Source: Citrifermentans bremense
GTDB lineage: Bacteria; Desulfobacterota; Desulfuromonadia; Geobacterales; Geobacteraceae
Length of the DNA: 64,000 bases
Direction: 5' to 3'
Assembly (NCBI RefSeq): GCF_014218275.1
Contig: NZ_AP023213.1
Span: 2,148,001-2,212,000 of the forward strand
Part shown: piece by piece, positions 26,949 through 37,100 of the stretch
Layout of the letters: every line of letters starts with the position of its first letter
How positions within the stretch are numbered: the first letter of the stretch is position 1
Translations under genes and position numbers: made by a program
Notes under the pieces: generated by a model
Database searches by the model: none
What the model was told of the DNA's origin: nothing
Seen by the model: the letters and a program-made list of their open reading frames with translations, nothing else

Positions 26949-27317
26949 CGAACACAGGTGTTGTGCGGCTAACTCTTGGCGGGGAGAGTAAAAGGATCAC
27001 TCCAGCAAGGAGACCCTTTTAAACTGGGGTGAGGCAACGTCTGATTTTAAAAAATGAAAGAAGCCAGCTTATGGCGTCTCGTCTTAAGTGGGTTACAGGC
27101 CCCACTTAGACCCTTCGACCTCTTATTGCCCCCTGCAGATCCGAGGTTTCTCGACCATAAACCGGCTCCTGCGCATAATAACACATCCATGCGACGTCGT
27201 GCAAAGATGAAATGCCTCGCAGCTTGACGCCAGCCTACTTCTGTAAGGTGGGAGGCTGTAAACTAAATATGAGTTTATAAATCCACGTGTTAAAGTTGGT
27301 GCAAAGCTTCAAAAGAT
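26949..27317. other. Intergenic region with one stem-loop
   Basis: No gene is seen in these 369 bases. TAAGTGGG (27085-27092) and CCCACTTA (27101-27108) form an 8-bp stem with an 8-base loop, possibly a terminator-like or RNA structure. Confidence 0.45.
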
Positions 27318-28070
27318 ATGGCAATTATCGCGACTGACATACATGGTGACCCCGCTGTAGCCAAAGCTTTCCTCAGTTTTCGGCCCACCGAGTTGCATAT
27401 CTGCCTTGGGGACCTTGTTGACAGCAAAGGCCGCCCACCATCTTTTGAAAAGGAGGCAGAATGCCTCAACCTCCTGCTCCAATCCGATTCTATTCTGTTG
27501 TGGGGCAATCACGACCTAGCTTATCTTCCAGAGCGTCCATGGAAGTGTTATGGTGATTTCGGGGAAATTGCATTTCGGAAACAGTTCGACGAAGCTCGGG
27601 ATCAATTCCTCGCCGCCTATTCCGTCGATGGCTGGCTGTGTACTCATGCGGGCATCTCACCAAAAGTGGAGCGCATTCTCACGAAGGAGGTGGCGATATC
27701 CGACCAAACTGCAGTTGCGGCTTGGCTCAATTCGGAATTCAAAAAAGAACTCAGGATCAAGCTCCCTCACAATGATCCAGATGAATTGCGCCATGGGTAT
27801 GGGCCATTGTTCAAAATCCACGTATGTCGTGGCGGAACTGATGAGTATGGTGGGATTTTCTGGTTTGATGCGTTTGGTGAACAGGCCCAACCAAGTCCTG
27901 CAGCTGGTCGGCAAATCTTCGGACACACTCCTGTACCCTATCCAGAGAGAGGAACCAGCCATGACATACTCGGCGGCCCTGCGATTTCTTGGATTAACCT
28001 CAACGCCATTGAGGGGCATTGGGTGTACGATACTCAACGTGACGAACTAAGCGAACTGCTCATCCTCTAA
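27318..28070 (+). CDS. Calcineurin-like metallophosphoesterase
   Basis: 250 residues. The dinuclear metal-site motifs of the PPP/bis(5'-nucleosyl)-tetraphosphatase-like group are all present: D7-I-H9, G-D32-L-V-D35, G-N64-H65-D66, then H-A-G near 113 and G-H-T-P-V near 200. The protein may remove phosphate from proteins or nucleotides. It sits alone between the XRE/small-protein pair and the DUF2971 gene. A kinase and a phosphatase in the same island suggest opposed activities, but there is no operon link. No signal peptide is present. Confidence 0.85.
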   Translation: MAIIATDIHGDPAVAKAFLSFRPTELHICLGDLVDSKGRPPSFEKEAECLNLLLQSDSILLWGNHDLAYLPERPWKCYGDFGEIAFRKQFDEARDQFLAAYSVDGWLCTHAGISPKVERILTKEVAISDQTAVAAWLNSEFKKELRIKLPHNDPDELRHGYGPLFKIHVCRGGTDEYGGIFWFDAFGEQAQPSPAAGRQIFGHTPVPYPERGTSHDILGGPAISWINLNAIEGHWVYDTQRDELSELLIL

Positions 28071-28214
28071 TGCTCAAGACCTGCCTTATGTTCGCCTACA
28101 GCGCAATTTCCTTCTTTGGATCAGGCGCTGCCAGTGCATCATTGCTGATCAGGGGAGGGCAGCAAGATCACCTGAAGCTGCTGGTTGATAAATTATGGAA
28201 GGAAAACGTTAAAA

Positions 28215-29162
28215 ATGGAATTATACAGGTACAGTCGATTAAGTGATAACATCATAAAGTACTTAAGAGACAGAAAGCTCTACTTTCAAAATCCACTCTA
28301 TTTCAATGACCCATTTGATTGCGATTTGACAGCTGTTAGCCTCGGTCCTGAAGATAATTTTGACGAAAAATATGAGCTATATATTCAACTTTTGGCTAAA
28401 CGACTAAAATTTGTAGCAGGGAAGCTGCGGCTTATTGATGCAAGGATTACCGACTACGCCTCAGATGACACTCCCATAAAAGATCGTTTTTACTTTGCGG
28501 AACAGTGGCATTTGTATTTGACTGAGAATAACGCTCTTCTTGCTGAAATCAGAATGCTAACTGAATGTCCTACTTCGAAGCGACGAGAAACCCTATTAGA
28601 AGCTTGGAATAAGAAAAAAAACCAAGTAATCCATGGACTTGGTGTTGTTTGCTTTAGTGAAAGCAACTCTAACCTGTTGATGTGGTCACATTACGCAGAC
28701 TCGCATAAGGGGATATGTCTTATTTATGAATCTGAAGAAAGGCCTGTAGTCGGATGGAAACAATATTCATTTCATAAAGTTAAATACAATAAGAATAGGA
28801 ATATCGATGTTTTAAGTGTTGGTTTTGAAAAGGCTTTTTTTGACTTGTTGACTATAAAATCTCCTGAATGGGAGTACGAAAAAGAGCAGAGGCTAATAAC
28901 TATTAAGGGACCTGGAACCCAGAAGTCTAGGATGGCAAGCTTACGAGGCATTGTATTTGGATCTAGAATAAAAGATAACCCTGGCACGTCCTTGGTCGGA
29001 TTGTACGGTGCCTTAAAGGACATGCATCAGACCCGTCCCAATTGCCCAAGGTTTAGATATTATAAAGCTGTGAAACATCCGAGCGATTTTGCAGTTGAAA
29101 TCAAGGAGTTATTCGGAATACAAGCTGTGCCTGATGCCTTAGGGGTGGTGCCATTCACCTAA
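28215..29162 (+). CDS. DUF2971 family protein
   Basis: 315 residues from ATG 28215 (AAGGAAAA upstream). The start E-L-Y-R-Y-S-R-L-S-D-N, then R-K-L-Y-F-Q-N-P-L-Y-F-N-D-P-F-D, is the DUF2971 signature. The middle has C-F-S-E-S-N-S-N-L-L-M-W-S-H-Y-A, and later E-W-E-Y-E-K-E-Q-R follows the family pattern. DUF2971 proteins have no proven activity but recur on genomic islands beside defence genes. The base composition is clearly AT-rich compared with the flanking chromosome, supporting acquisition by transfer. Confidence 0.85.
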   Translation: MELYRYSRLSDNIIKYLRDRKLYFQNPLYFNDPFDCDLTAVSLGPEDNFDEKYELYIQLLAKRLKFVAGKLRLIDARITDYASDDTPIKDRFYFAEQWHLYLTENNALLAEIRMLTECPTSKRRETLLEAWNKKKNQVIHGLGVVCFSESNSNLLMWSHYADSHKGICLIYESEERPVVGWKQYSFHKVKYNKNRNIDVLSVGFEKAFFDLLTIKSPEWEYEKEQRLITIKGPGTQKSRMASLRGIVFGSRIKDNPGTSLVGLYGALKDMHQTRPNCPRFRYYKAVKHPSDFAVEIKELFGIQAVPDALGVVPFT

Positions 29163-29242
29163 GGTGAGAACGAAAGCCTTTTTACGACTTAGACATAAGG
29201 GCTTTTGGCCTTCGTCATCTTCTGTTTTTAGGGGAGATTACG

Positions 29243-29572
29243 ATGCCAATGAAGCAAGTGAAGGGTGGCGTTGCCATTCTAATTACGGATTCGGATCCGT
29301 CCCCCTCTTCACGCTCTCTACTCAGGCCGTCTGTCTCTGCGCTCGGGAGGAAGTGGGGCATGACGACGGGATCTCCCCCTTATAGACCAGAAGTCAACTA
29401 TTCACCACCATCACCCCCCAAGGTCCCCAGAGGGCCATGGACTCTTTCCGATCGAGGATGCAAATGTTGTACGCACTGCGTCGTCTGCATCTCCATCGAA
29501 AGTATGAGCGGCAAGGAGAATATGCTTTCTCCCTTGCACTCTGCGGTAGCCAAAAAGCCAGCAGCCGTTTAG
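29243..29572 (+). CDS. Possible protein of 109 aa
   Basis: ATG follows GGGGAGATTACG, a fair ribosome-binding site. The sequence is Ser/Pro-rich with G-C-K-C-C-T-H-C-V-V-C, a cysteine cluster, near residue 73. It has no known match and lies opposite no strong gene, between DUF2971 and the convergent DUF4062 gene. It could equally be noncoding. Confidence 0.3.
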   Translation: MPMKQVKGGVAILITDSDPSPSSRSLLRPSVSALGRKWGMTTGSPPYRPEVNYSPPSPPKVPRGPWTLSDRGCKCCTHCVVCISIESMSGKENMLSPLHSAVAKKPAAV

Positions 29573-29598
29573 AGCCACCTGCCCATATACAGTTGTGT

Positions 29599-32052
29599 TT
29601 AGTGGTTCCACTCGCCGGTCAGGACCCTCTGCGCTCCGCTGACTGCGCGTTCTCTGGGGACAGAGATTCCAAAGTCAAGCCAATGGATAACGTTGTAATG
29701 TAGCGGGGAAGCACCCGCCAGGTATTGGCGGAACAGCTTTTCTAAGCGCTTTTTGGGTAAAGACTTGATTGCCTTTAGCGCGGTTGTCTTGCGAACACTC
29801 TCGTCCTCCGAGCGCAGCAGACTCTCGATGTATGAGTCACTTAGCTGTGCAAAAACTTTGTCATGGATCTCTTTGAGGACTAGAACCAATAGTTCCTTCG
29901 GCTTTTCTATGCCCAACAAGTCGACTACCCTCTGACGCCCCAGAGCATAGATCGCTTGTGCTGCATATTTTGCTTTTGTCTGGTCAATGGCAGATATTGT
30001 TAACAGCGTCCTCTCGCCAATCTGACGTGTCAACATGTCTATGACCAGTTTGATGTCTTCCCATTCCCCGTGTTTTCCAAGATATTGGATATCCTCAACA
30101 CTGTATTCGATTGAGCCATTTTTCAATAGTCGTCGAATTCGTTCCAGATCACAGTGATCGCCTCTCTCACGAATTACATCCAATGCCTTCCGCATGAGCG
30201 TTTTTCGAATAAATCCCTCAAGTTCCTTCGCTTTCTCATAGTTAGGATGCCCAGCAAACTGCGAAAGCCATGCGGAAACTTCAGTCTCAAAATTATTATC
30301 GATTGAGCTTCGCAATGAGTCTCCCAAACGCTTAAAACTTCGTTGCACCAAAATGAAATAGGCGTCATTATCGACAATCGAATCCTTGGCTGCGGCTGCT
30401 TCCAACTCTTTATACTTCAAAGCCCTTTGCCGTTGCTTCAGGAACTTCTTGAAGCAAGCTTCTCCATGAGGATCGGACCCTATAAGCCCGCGTGCGATTC
30501 CTGTGGCAGTTGGCTTTACAAGTATATTTTTTGCCTCATCGTCGGAATAAACCCGTTCGTGATCAACGAGATAGCTCAATGCTGAGTGCCTTACCGTTGC
30601 TTCAGTATCACTAAGCAACTCCTCCGCAAGGTTAATTGGCAGAGCGGTACGCTCACAAAGAAGACTGATAACCTTCCGGCGCACAGCAGGCGATTGATGT
30701 GATGCGCCGCGTAGCAGTACTTCTGTGCTAAGAGTCGCCGGGTTACTGAAAAGGGCAGCAAGAAGTTTGTCGTCTACGCTGCCAGGCTGAAGTTCATATA
30801 GATGCTCAAATGCGCCTTCCCGACTCTCTCGAAGACTAATCGAGATAAACGCATTAGCTGCAGCTGGTAGAGTCTGGTTGTCCTTTCTATCAATTTCCCC
30901 ACGAATAGTGTCCAAGTCTGAGGGTGTACCGCAAGCTGCAAGATACTTTAGCGCTGCAAGCCTTACCGGAACTGGTGTGTTGTCATGAAACCACGATGAT
31001 GGGAACAAATTCGCAATCCACCTCTCGGTTTTAGGGATAGGCTGTAATATCAATTGCAGTGCGGCGAAAGTGTTAATTTGCTTCTGAGCTGGGGCAGACA
31101 AGGTGTGGAGGAAAAGTGTAATGTCATCAAAGCCATTGACACCATGGATCCATTGCCATAGAGGAACATTCTCATGCAGGAAGTTTTGAAGCCCTGTACT
31201 TATTAGTCCGTGAAGCTCACTTCGGCCTAGATTAAAATTACCGCCCTTAAAAAAAATAAGGTTTGTATCGTGTGTGCCAAGAAAAACCTCATCATTACCC
31301 TGCGCACCGACTATAGAAGTCAACAACCGAAACCGAGCGATGTCAACAGCTTCGACTGCTTCCCCTGTACGTCCCTCAGTTTTCGCAACAAAATGCCGCA
31401 AGAAGTCAGCTCCCTCTAGAGAGAGAGGTGTTTCAACTGCATTACTTGCAGGTCTATTCTGCTGTTGTTCGCCCTCGTTTGATGAGACCTGAGTTTCTTC
31501 AGGCAATGTTGCCTGTTCCTCTATGCGTAGGTGTTTGACGAACGAGGATAAACAACGCATTAGCTTCTTTTCAAAGTCACGACAGTCGTTAAAATTCTCG
31601 AAGTAGATCCTCTTTTCAGAAATAAGTTGTTCTTTAAAGGCGAGAACTTTTTTGAGATCTGCGCCTGGATCACGCAGGAGCTCTGGGTCGATCTCTTTGA
31701 AAAACAGACTTATCTCGGGGCGACCTTCAGTCAGCCGACGCTGAACAGACCTCGAGTATTCTTCTTCGAAGCCGGAGGTGTGTTTTCCCACATTATCAGG
31801 AGGTGTTCCCCACCGTCTCCACATCAGTCCCACAAACAACTCGCAGCGGTCCAGATCGCGATTTATCATTTCCTGAGGACGACCAAAAACAGCAACTGTA
31901 TCTTCCCAGCCGACAAGCTCAACTTGGTAGCCAAATTCCTCTGCCCACAAATCATTGAAGTCGGTAACCACTGTTTTCGCTGCTTTTCGTTCTTCCGTGA
32001 GGTCTCCTGGGGATGCCAGAAATACCTTTACGAGTCTCCTGCTGTCGGCCAT
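29599..32052 (-). CDS. DUF4062 (TIR-like) protein with HEAT-like repeats
   Basis: 817 residues. The N-terminus V-K-V-F-L-A-S-P-G-D-L-T-E-E-R is the DUF4062 signature, a domain related to TIR folds. The domain runs to about residue 100 (C-E-L-F-V-G-L-M-W-R-R-W-G). Residues 190-280 are an alpha-beta region of unclear type. Residues about 330-800 look like helical HEAT/ARM-type repeats (A-L-K-Y-L-A-A-C-G, P-A-V-R-R-K-V-I-S-L-L, A-T-V-R-H-S-A-L-S-Y-L). A TIR-like effector joined to a repeat sensor is a common layout of single-gene anti-phage systems, in which binding of a phage product triggers the effector. There is no NTPase core. The function is inferred. Confidence 0.8.
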   Translation of the reverse strand: MADSRRLVKVFLASPGDLTEERKAAKTVVTDFNDLWAEEFGYQVELVGWEDTVAVFGRPQEMINRDLDRCELFVGLMWRRWGTPPDNVGKHTSGFEEEYSRSVQRRLTEGRPEISLFFKEIDPELLRDPGADLKKVLAFKEQLISEKRIYFENFNDCRDFEKKLMRCLSSFVKHLRIEEQATLPEETQVSSNEGEQQQNRPASNAVETPLSLEGADFLRHFVAKTEGRTGEAVEAVDIARFRLLTSIVGAQGNDEVFLGTHDTNLIFFKGGNFNLGRSELHGLISTGLQNFLHENVPLWQWIHGVNGFDDITLFLHTLSAPAQKQINTFAALQLILQPIPKTERWIANLFPSSWFHDNTPVPVRLAALKYLAACGTPSDLDTIRGEIDRKDNQTLPAAANAFISISLRESREGAFEHLYELQPGSVDDKLLAALFSNPATLSTEVLLRGASHQSPAVRRKVISLLCERTALPINLAEELLSDTEATVRHSALSYLVDHERVYSDDEAKNILVKPTATGIARGLIGSDPHGEACFKKFLKQRQRALKYKELEAAAAKDSIVDNDAYFILVQRSFKRLGDSLRSSIDNNFETEVSAWLSQFAGHPNYEKAKELEGFIRKTLMRKALDVIRERGDHCDLERIRRLLKNGSIEYSVEDIQYLGKHGEWEDIKLVIDMLTRQIGERTLLTISAIDQTKAKYAAQAIYALGRQRVVDLLGIEKPKELLVLVLKEIHDKVFAQLSDSYIESLLRSEDESVRKTTALKAIKSLPKKRLEKLFRQYLAGASPLHYNVIHWLDFGISVPRERAVSGAQRVLTGEWNH

Positions 32053-32792
32053 CTTACTCTCACCTAAAATTGGTATATATGCCTAGGTGGCAATTTATAG
32101 CATTTTATTATCTGTTGCAAGGTGATTGACGGAAGACTCTTTTACTGCGTTCTGTCCAATCATCTGACTCTGAGATAGAAGCAAGAGCGTTGCGATTCAT
32201 CCGCTGTTGTTGCTCTGACTGGGAGAATCTGGGAATCTGGGAGGACGATGGTGACTTGTTGACTTATGACGAAGGGGGGACATAAGAGGCGATGCCCCCA
32301 GGGGGGCTTAAAGATTGACTTCTCGAGGCTGGTCTAAACCTGCCACACTAGCTCTCTAAAAATGCACCTAGGTGTCTTTTCTTTTATTTAACCGCTGCAG
32401 GGCACTTCTCTAGGCGCATCCAGTTCTTCTCAGTCGCAACAATTTTTACTATTATCTGTCAATATTTTATCTCATATGAAAGAAATAATTGGTCGGTGAT
32501 AAATAACAATTATTTCTAAATATCATTTTTGTTATTATAATATCACTAAACGATAATATCAAATTATTTAGTTCAGAAAAAACCATGTCTTCTACTTTTT
32601 TTCATTGACACTAACGCGAATCATATTAAGCTTTTGAGCGTTTGGACTAACACAAGTTGTGATGCCTATATTAAAACACCTACCGGAAACCGTTATATCT
32701 ACTATAAATATATCAGATAAAAAGGCCATCAGAGTTCAGCTAATCGCAATTACCAATGCAAAGCGAAAATTTAAATAAGCAGAGCGCCTGGA
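32053..32792. other. AT-rich noncoding region upstream of the recombinase operon
   Basis: 740 bases without a credible gene separate the DUF4062 start from the recombinase trio. The right half is strongly AT-rich and contains an 11-bp inverted repeat (32481-32517) and a direct repeat, ATAATATCA at 32537-32545 and 32553-32561. It also has TTGACA at 32605-32610 without a clear -10. Operator or recombinase-binding functions are plausible. Confidence 0.5.
32481..32517. repeat. 11-bp inverted repeat upstream of recombinases
   Basis: AGAAATAATTG (32481-32491) and CAATTATTTCT (32507-32517) are perfect complements, 15 bases apart. They lie about 275 bases before the first recombinase gene. Confidence 0.75.
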
Positions 32793-34181
32793 ATGCAAAT
32801 TTATACTGAATCAGTCATTGTCCGCGACACCATCCGTGCAGGACGCCCTACGGTTTTGCTACTCGTGGGCATTGAACCCTTGGAAGCGCTGCTGGCCTTC
32901 TTCAGAGAAAGGTGTGCATCGTTGGTGGCCGAAAGGAGCTATGTTCAGGCTGTAGGCCGATTCATCGAATGGCTATCGGTGCGTGCAGAGGAGTTCTATA
33001 GCCAAGACCAGCGGTACCTACTTTACACGGCTTTCCTCCACGATTTACGCTTTGGTACCTATCGTCAAGGCATCGACAAGTATGGTCTTAATTGGCGGCC
33101 TACAAGTGACAGCAATCTGAGACGGCTTACCCGCTGCCTTTTCGAATTTAGCGATTGGCTCAGTAAACGGCAGGGGACAATAGCTATTAGCCCAATTCGA
33201 CAAAATGCTTCATATTCTGATCAGATAGTGTTCTGGCGGTACTGGAATAAACGCAAAGCAACATCTCTGCTGGGGCATATAAAACGCCGCCGTCACGGTG
33301 TAGAAATTGAAAGGACCCCCACCCGTATTGTACCCCGTCAACGGAACAAACATCTTGCTGAGGCCAAAGCGTTCCCTATTAAATATATCGACGCTTTATT
33401 GTGGCAAGGGTTCGCAAGACCAGGAAATCATGCCTATACTCCGCCCTGGCAAAAATTTAACCTCAGAGACATCCTTATAACGCTACTCTGTCTCTACGGC
33501 GGCTGTCGCGAAAGTGAGCCGATGCACTTATGGGTTGATGATGTCTTTGTGGACCCAGACGATCCTGATGTAGCTCTGGTACTGATTCACGAACCTGAAA
33601 CGGGTATTGTGAATTTTACCGATCCACTCACGGGCACCAAACGTAAGACCACGCGTTCTGATTTTCTGCAACGTCACTGTGGAGGCCGCATACCGCTGAC
33701 TCAAGAAACCGGTCGGCGACATGCTGGATGGAAAGGAGCATTGCTCACTCATAGGGAGCGTAATGCGTTCCAGGTATTTTGGATCGACCGTGGGGCAGGG
33801 CGTCTGTTCCTTGAATTGTGGCGGATGTACCTACACCACATCCGTCCAGTGACACTTCAAATGCCGTGGGCCTTCCTTACCAGAGACGGGCAACCTCTTG
33901 GAACTGAAGGCTTTAACGATTCATTCAATGCTGCGGTTCAACGAATAGGATTGTTCCCGTCCAAACATGCAGGGACAACGACCCATGGGCTTCGACACCG
34001 CTACGGCCAGTGGCTTAACGACCTGGGGCTTGGAGAAAAGGAAGGGCAAGTCGCGATGCATCATCTAAACGCCAAAAGCCAGGATTTTTATCGACAACTC
34101 GGAGTGGCCCAGGTTGCTGCTGTCGTCGGGGCCGCTACTGACATTGCATCATTACCATCTTTCATAAAGGGCTGCACTTAA
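32793..34181 (+). CDS. gmtY: Tyrosine recombinase, GmtY-like (first of trio)
   Basis: 462 residues. An N-terminal core-binding part (about 30-130) is followed by the catalytic domain. The catalytic tetrad is visible: Arg239 in GGCRESEP, His398-x-x-Arg401 in THGLRHRYG, His423/424 in AMHHLNA and the nucleophile Tyr433 in DFYRQL. It should cut and rejoin the island ends. Order, lengths and motifs match the gamma-mobile-trio operon, in which the shorter recombinase comes first. The stop overlaps the next start (TAATG), so translation is coupled. Confidence 0.85.
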   Translation: MQIYTESVIVRDTIRAGRPTVLLLVGIEPLEALLAFFRERCASLVAERSYVQAVGRFIEWLSVRAEEFYSQDQRYLLYTAFLHDLRFGTYRQGIDKYGLNWRPTSDSNLRRLTRCLFEFSDWLSKRQGTIAISPIRQNASYSDQIVFWRYWNKRKATSLLGHIKRRRHGVEIERTPTRIVPRQRNKHLAEAKAFPIKYIDALLWQGFARPGNHAYTPPWQKFNLRDILITLLCLYGGCRESEPMHLWVDDVFVDPDDPDVALVLIHEPETGIVNFTDPLTGTKRKTTRSDFLQRHCGGRIPLTQETGRRHAGWKGALLTHRERNAFQVFWIDRGAGRLFLELWRMYLHHIRPVTLQMPWAFLTRDGQPLGTEGFNDSFNAAVQRIGLFPSKHAGTTTHGLRHRYGQWLNDLGLGEKEGQVAMHHLNAKSQDFYRQLGVAQVAAVVGAATDIASLPSFIKGCT

Positions 34182-37100
34182 TGACCTCTACGATTACCCA
34201 AATCGACGATTTCATCGCCATTAAAAGTTGTCTTACAGGGCGGACGATTTATGTGAATCAGAAACCTGACCGCTACCTAATTTCCCCTGAGTTTTCGCAA
34301 GAGGAAGTCCGCCGTGTGGTGGCAATCTGGGAGAACCACGTATGTGCACGAAAGCTTGTACATCGCCCACCTCCCCCTTTGCGAAAAGCCATTGTTGCTC
34401 TAGGCAATGAAAATACGCCTCTGGGATTATCGAAGGCCTTGGACCGGGTCCTCTTGACCGAGTACCTACACAAATTTTCGACTACAAGCATCCAGCAGAA
34501 ACAAAATTTTGTCATCGAATTGATGTTAGCGCTATGGTCTGTTGGCGCAGTGGCTTGGCCGACACACGAGCAAGTGCCGTTTACTCAGAGGAACAGCATA
34601 CAAGTTAACAATTTAGGTTTTATTGGCCCTCAGCGGGAATGGCTTGCACGAGTCCGCAACTACGTTGCAAGAGGTGTAGGTGATGACGCAAGTAATTTCC
34701 GGTTTATCCTGGACACCTCTCTTAGCCGCGCAGGTATCACTGAAATTGGGGATATAACACCTCAAACTTTCAAATTAAGCAAAGACACAGTGCGGGGAAA
34801 ACTCCGTGGTCCAGGCATAAATGCAGTGCTGCAGTGCTTGCGAGAGGATTACAAAGAACAGAGATTAACTTGGATACCAGATGATTTTGGTTTTTTTAAA
34901 GATAAAATGGGACACCTCGCACGCGATGATGACTTCAACTGGCTGTTAAAACAGGCTCCAGATATGGAGCAATGGGTTAGGCTCGCCAAAGAACATATTG
35001 CTACCAAACCGGCAAATTGGAAGAAGCGAAAGTCGGTTATGAATGTTTTCCTTCAACATATTATGGAAAACGAAGACATTTCAAGGGACCCATCAGCTTA
35101 TTTCAACATCTATGATAGGCCCAAGGTTCTCTTTAATGCACCTGGTAATGAGGGCAGGAAAACTATGTCAGTTCTGCATGAATTCCTCAACGAGACGCTG
35201 TTTAAGACATGTACACTGTCGACCGATCTTGACATACCGGTTCTCAAGCCTGGTTTCGCCGTTCCTATCCCTCGCCAAGCATACAGAAATGTCAACAAGG
35301 GAGAAACCCATCGTGAAACCATGCCTATGCGGCTCATTCGGCAAGCGATGGGGATTCTAACTGAAAACGATTTTGCATGGGCGCGCAATGTCGACAGACA
35401 CCACGACAGTTTCCGCAGCCGCAACCCGGAAACCGGAAATTATGAAACTGTGTGGAGTCCTGTCCGCACTTATGCCCTAATGATAAAGTTGCTTCTCCCT
35501 GCCCGAACGTTCCAGGTAAGGTGTATTGACAGCGGTGAAGGTGACACTTGGCGTTATCACTCGGATGGCCGATGGGTCACCAATGAGGGGCCACATAAAC
35601 CCGCGAGTCCCAAGATTGTTCAGCGGGGCATTTTTCGTAAATACCTCAGAAAGGACGGATCAGAGGGAGCTATCTTCTATTTTAACACCAATAAGACTGC
35701 TGACATCGATAGCATGGTCAAGGGCTACGTCATGCCTTGGGAGAAACCTGACGCCCTTCAGATATTCGCCGCGATGCGCGATTGGCAGGAACGTTTTAAT
35801 CCCGTTAACGGTGCTACACCATGGTCAGAAATCCCTGAGATGAAGGATATGAAACACGAGGAAGACCTTACTAAGTTGGGTGAAAACTTCTTCTTATTCC
35901 GTGACCCTTGCCATCGGCATCGTCCTGATCTGCCAGTAAGCGACGTCCGGATCCGACGGATGTGGTTCAAGCTCCTAGAGGAATTGGAGGTGCGATTAGC
36001 AAGGGCCGGTGAAAAAATGCCCAATGGAGAGCCGATAAAACTAATTTTGTCGAGAAATAACAAAGGAGGACGTGCGTCTTCTGCCGTTTTTGACCTTCAC
36101 ACCCTGCGAGTGACCCTCATAACTGCTATGTACGAAGAGGGGGTCCCGCCGGAATATCTGATGAAGATAGTTGGTCATGCAACGGTGCTGATGACGCTCT
36201 ATTACACTAAAATCAATATTGAGACGCTTAGCCTGCGAATGAACGAGGCCCTTCTTGAACGGCAAAGGAAGGCGCAGATCGAGATGGCAGGTTTCCTCCA
36301 AAAGGCAAGTCGTAAGGAGCTTGATAGCTTCGCCGCCTACCGGAACCCGGCCGGGCTCGATGCGCTGTATACCAGCACTGGCTCCGGCATGGTGGTGATG
36401 GACCACGGCATTTGTCCTGTATCGACTCGCCGTTGCCATGAAGGCCTTGTATTCAATGACCCCACCAATGGTACTTCACGGTACCAACCCGTCCCTGGAG
36501 GGGCAACAAACTGCGTCCGTTGCCGGTTCTTTATCACTGGGCCGGCGTTCCTTCTTGGCCTTGAAGCCCACGTGAACGACCTATCTTATCGACTGAAGAA
36601 GAGGTCTTACGCATTCGAAAAGGCACAGGACCTCTTCGATACTATTTCGGACGAATACGCCGCAGCTTTGGACTCTGGCGAGCCATTTCATCGTCAGCGG
36701 GATTTGGAGGTTGCGGAAACAGCCTTCGAGGCTGCAACTGCCGAGGTAGACGCTATCGCTCTTAGCCTGCAAGCGGCCTACTCGCTTACGGAACTATCTA
36801 TCCGTATTACTTCCCAGCAATCGAAAAGTGACGAGCTGGTTTTGGTTGCGGCGGGAGGGCTCGACCATGTAGAGGCAGTCCTGTCGGAATCCCACGAATT
36901 TGAACAGGTTCAACGAATTTGCATGGGAGCCACTTTTTACGATGGGCTCAACATAAATTGGCAACTGGCTAATCTGGAGCGGGCAAGGTTCTTTGATCGG
37001 ATGTTACGGGCTAACGGGCTTGAACCGCGGTTTTCGCTGCTAAATGATGATGACGCTCTAAAGATTGCCAATGCAATGGGGCAGTTCTTGTACGCACGAA

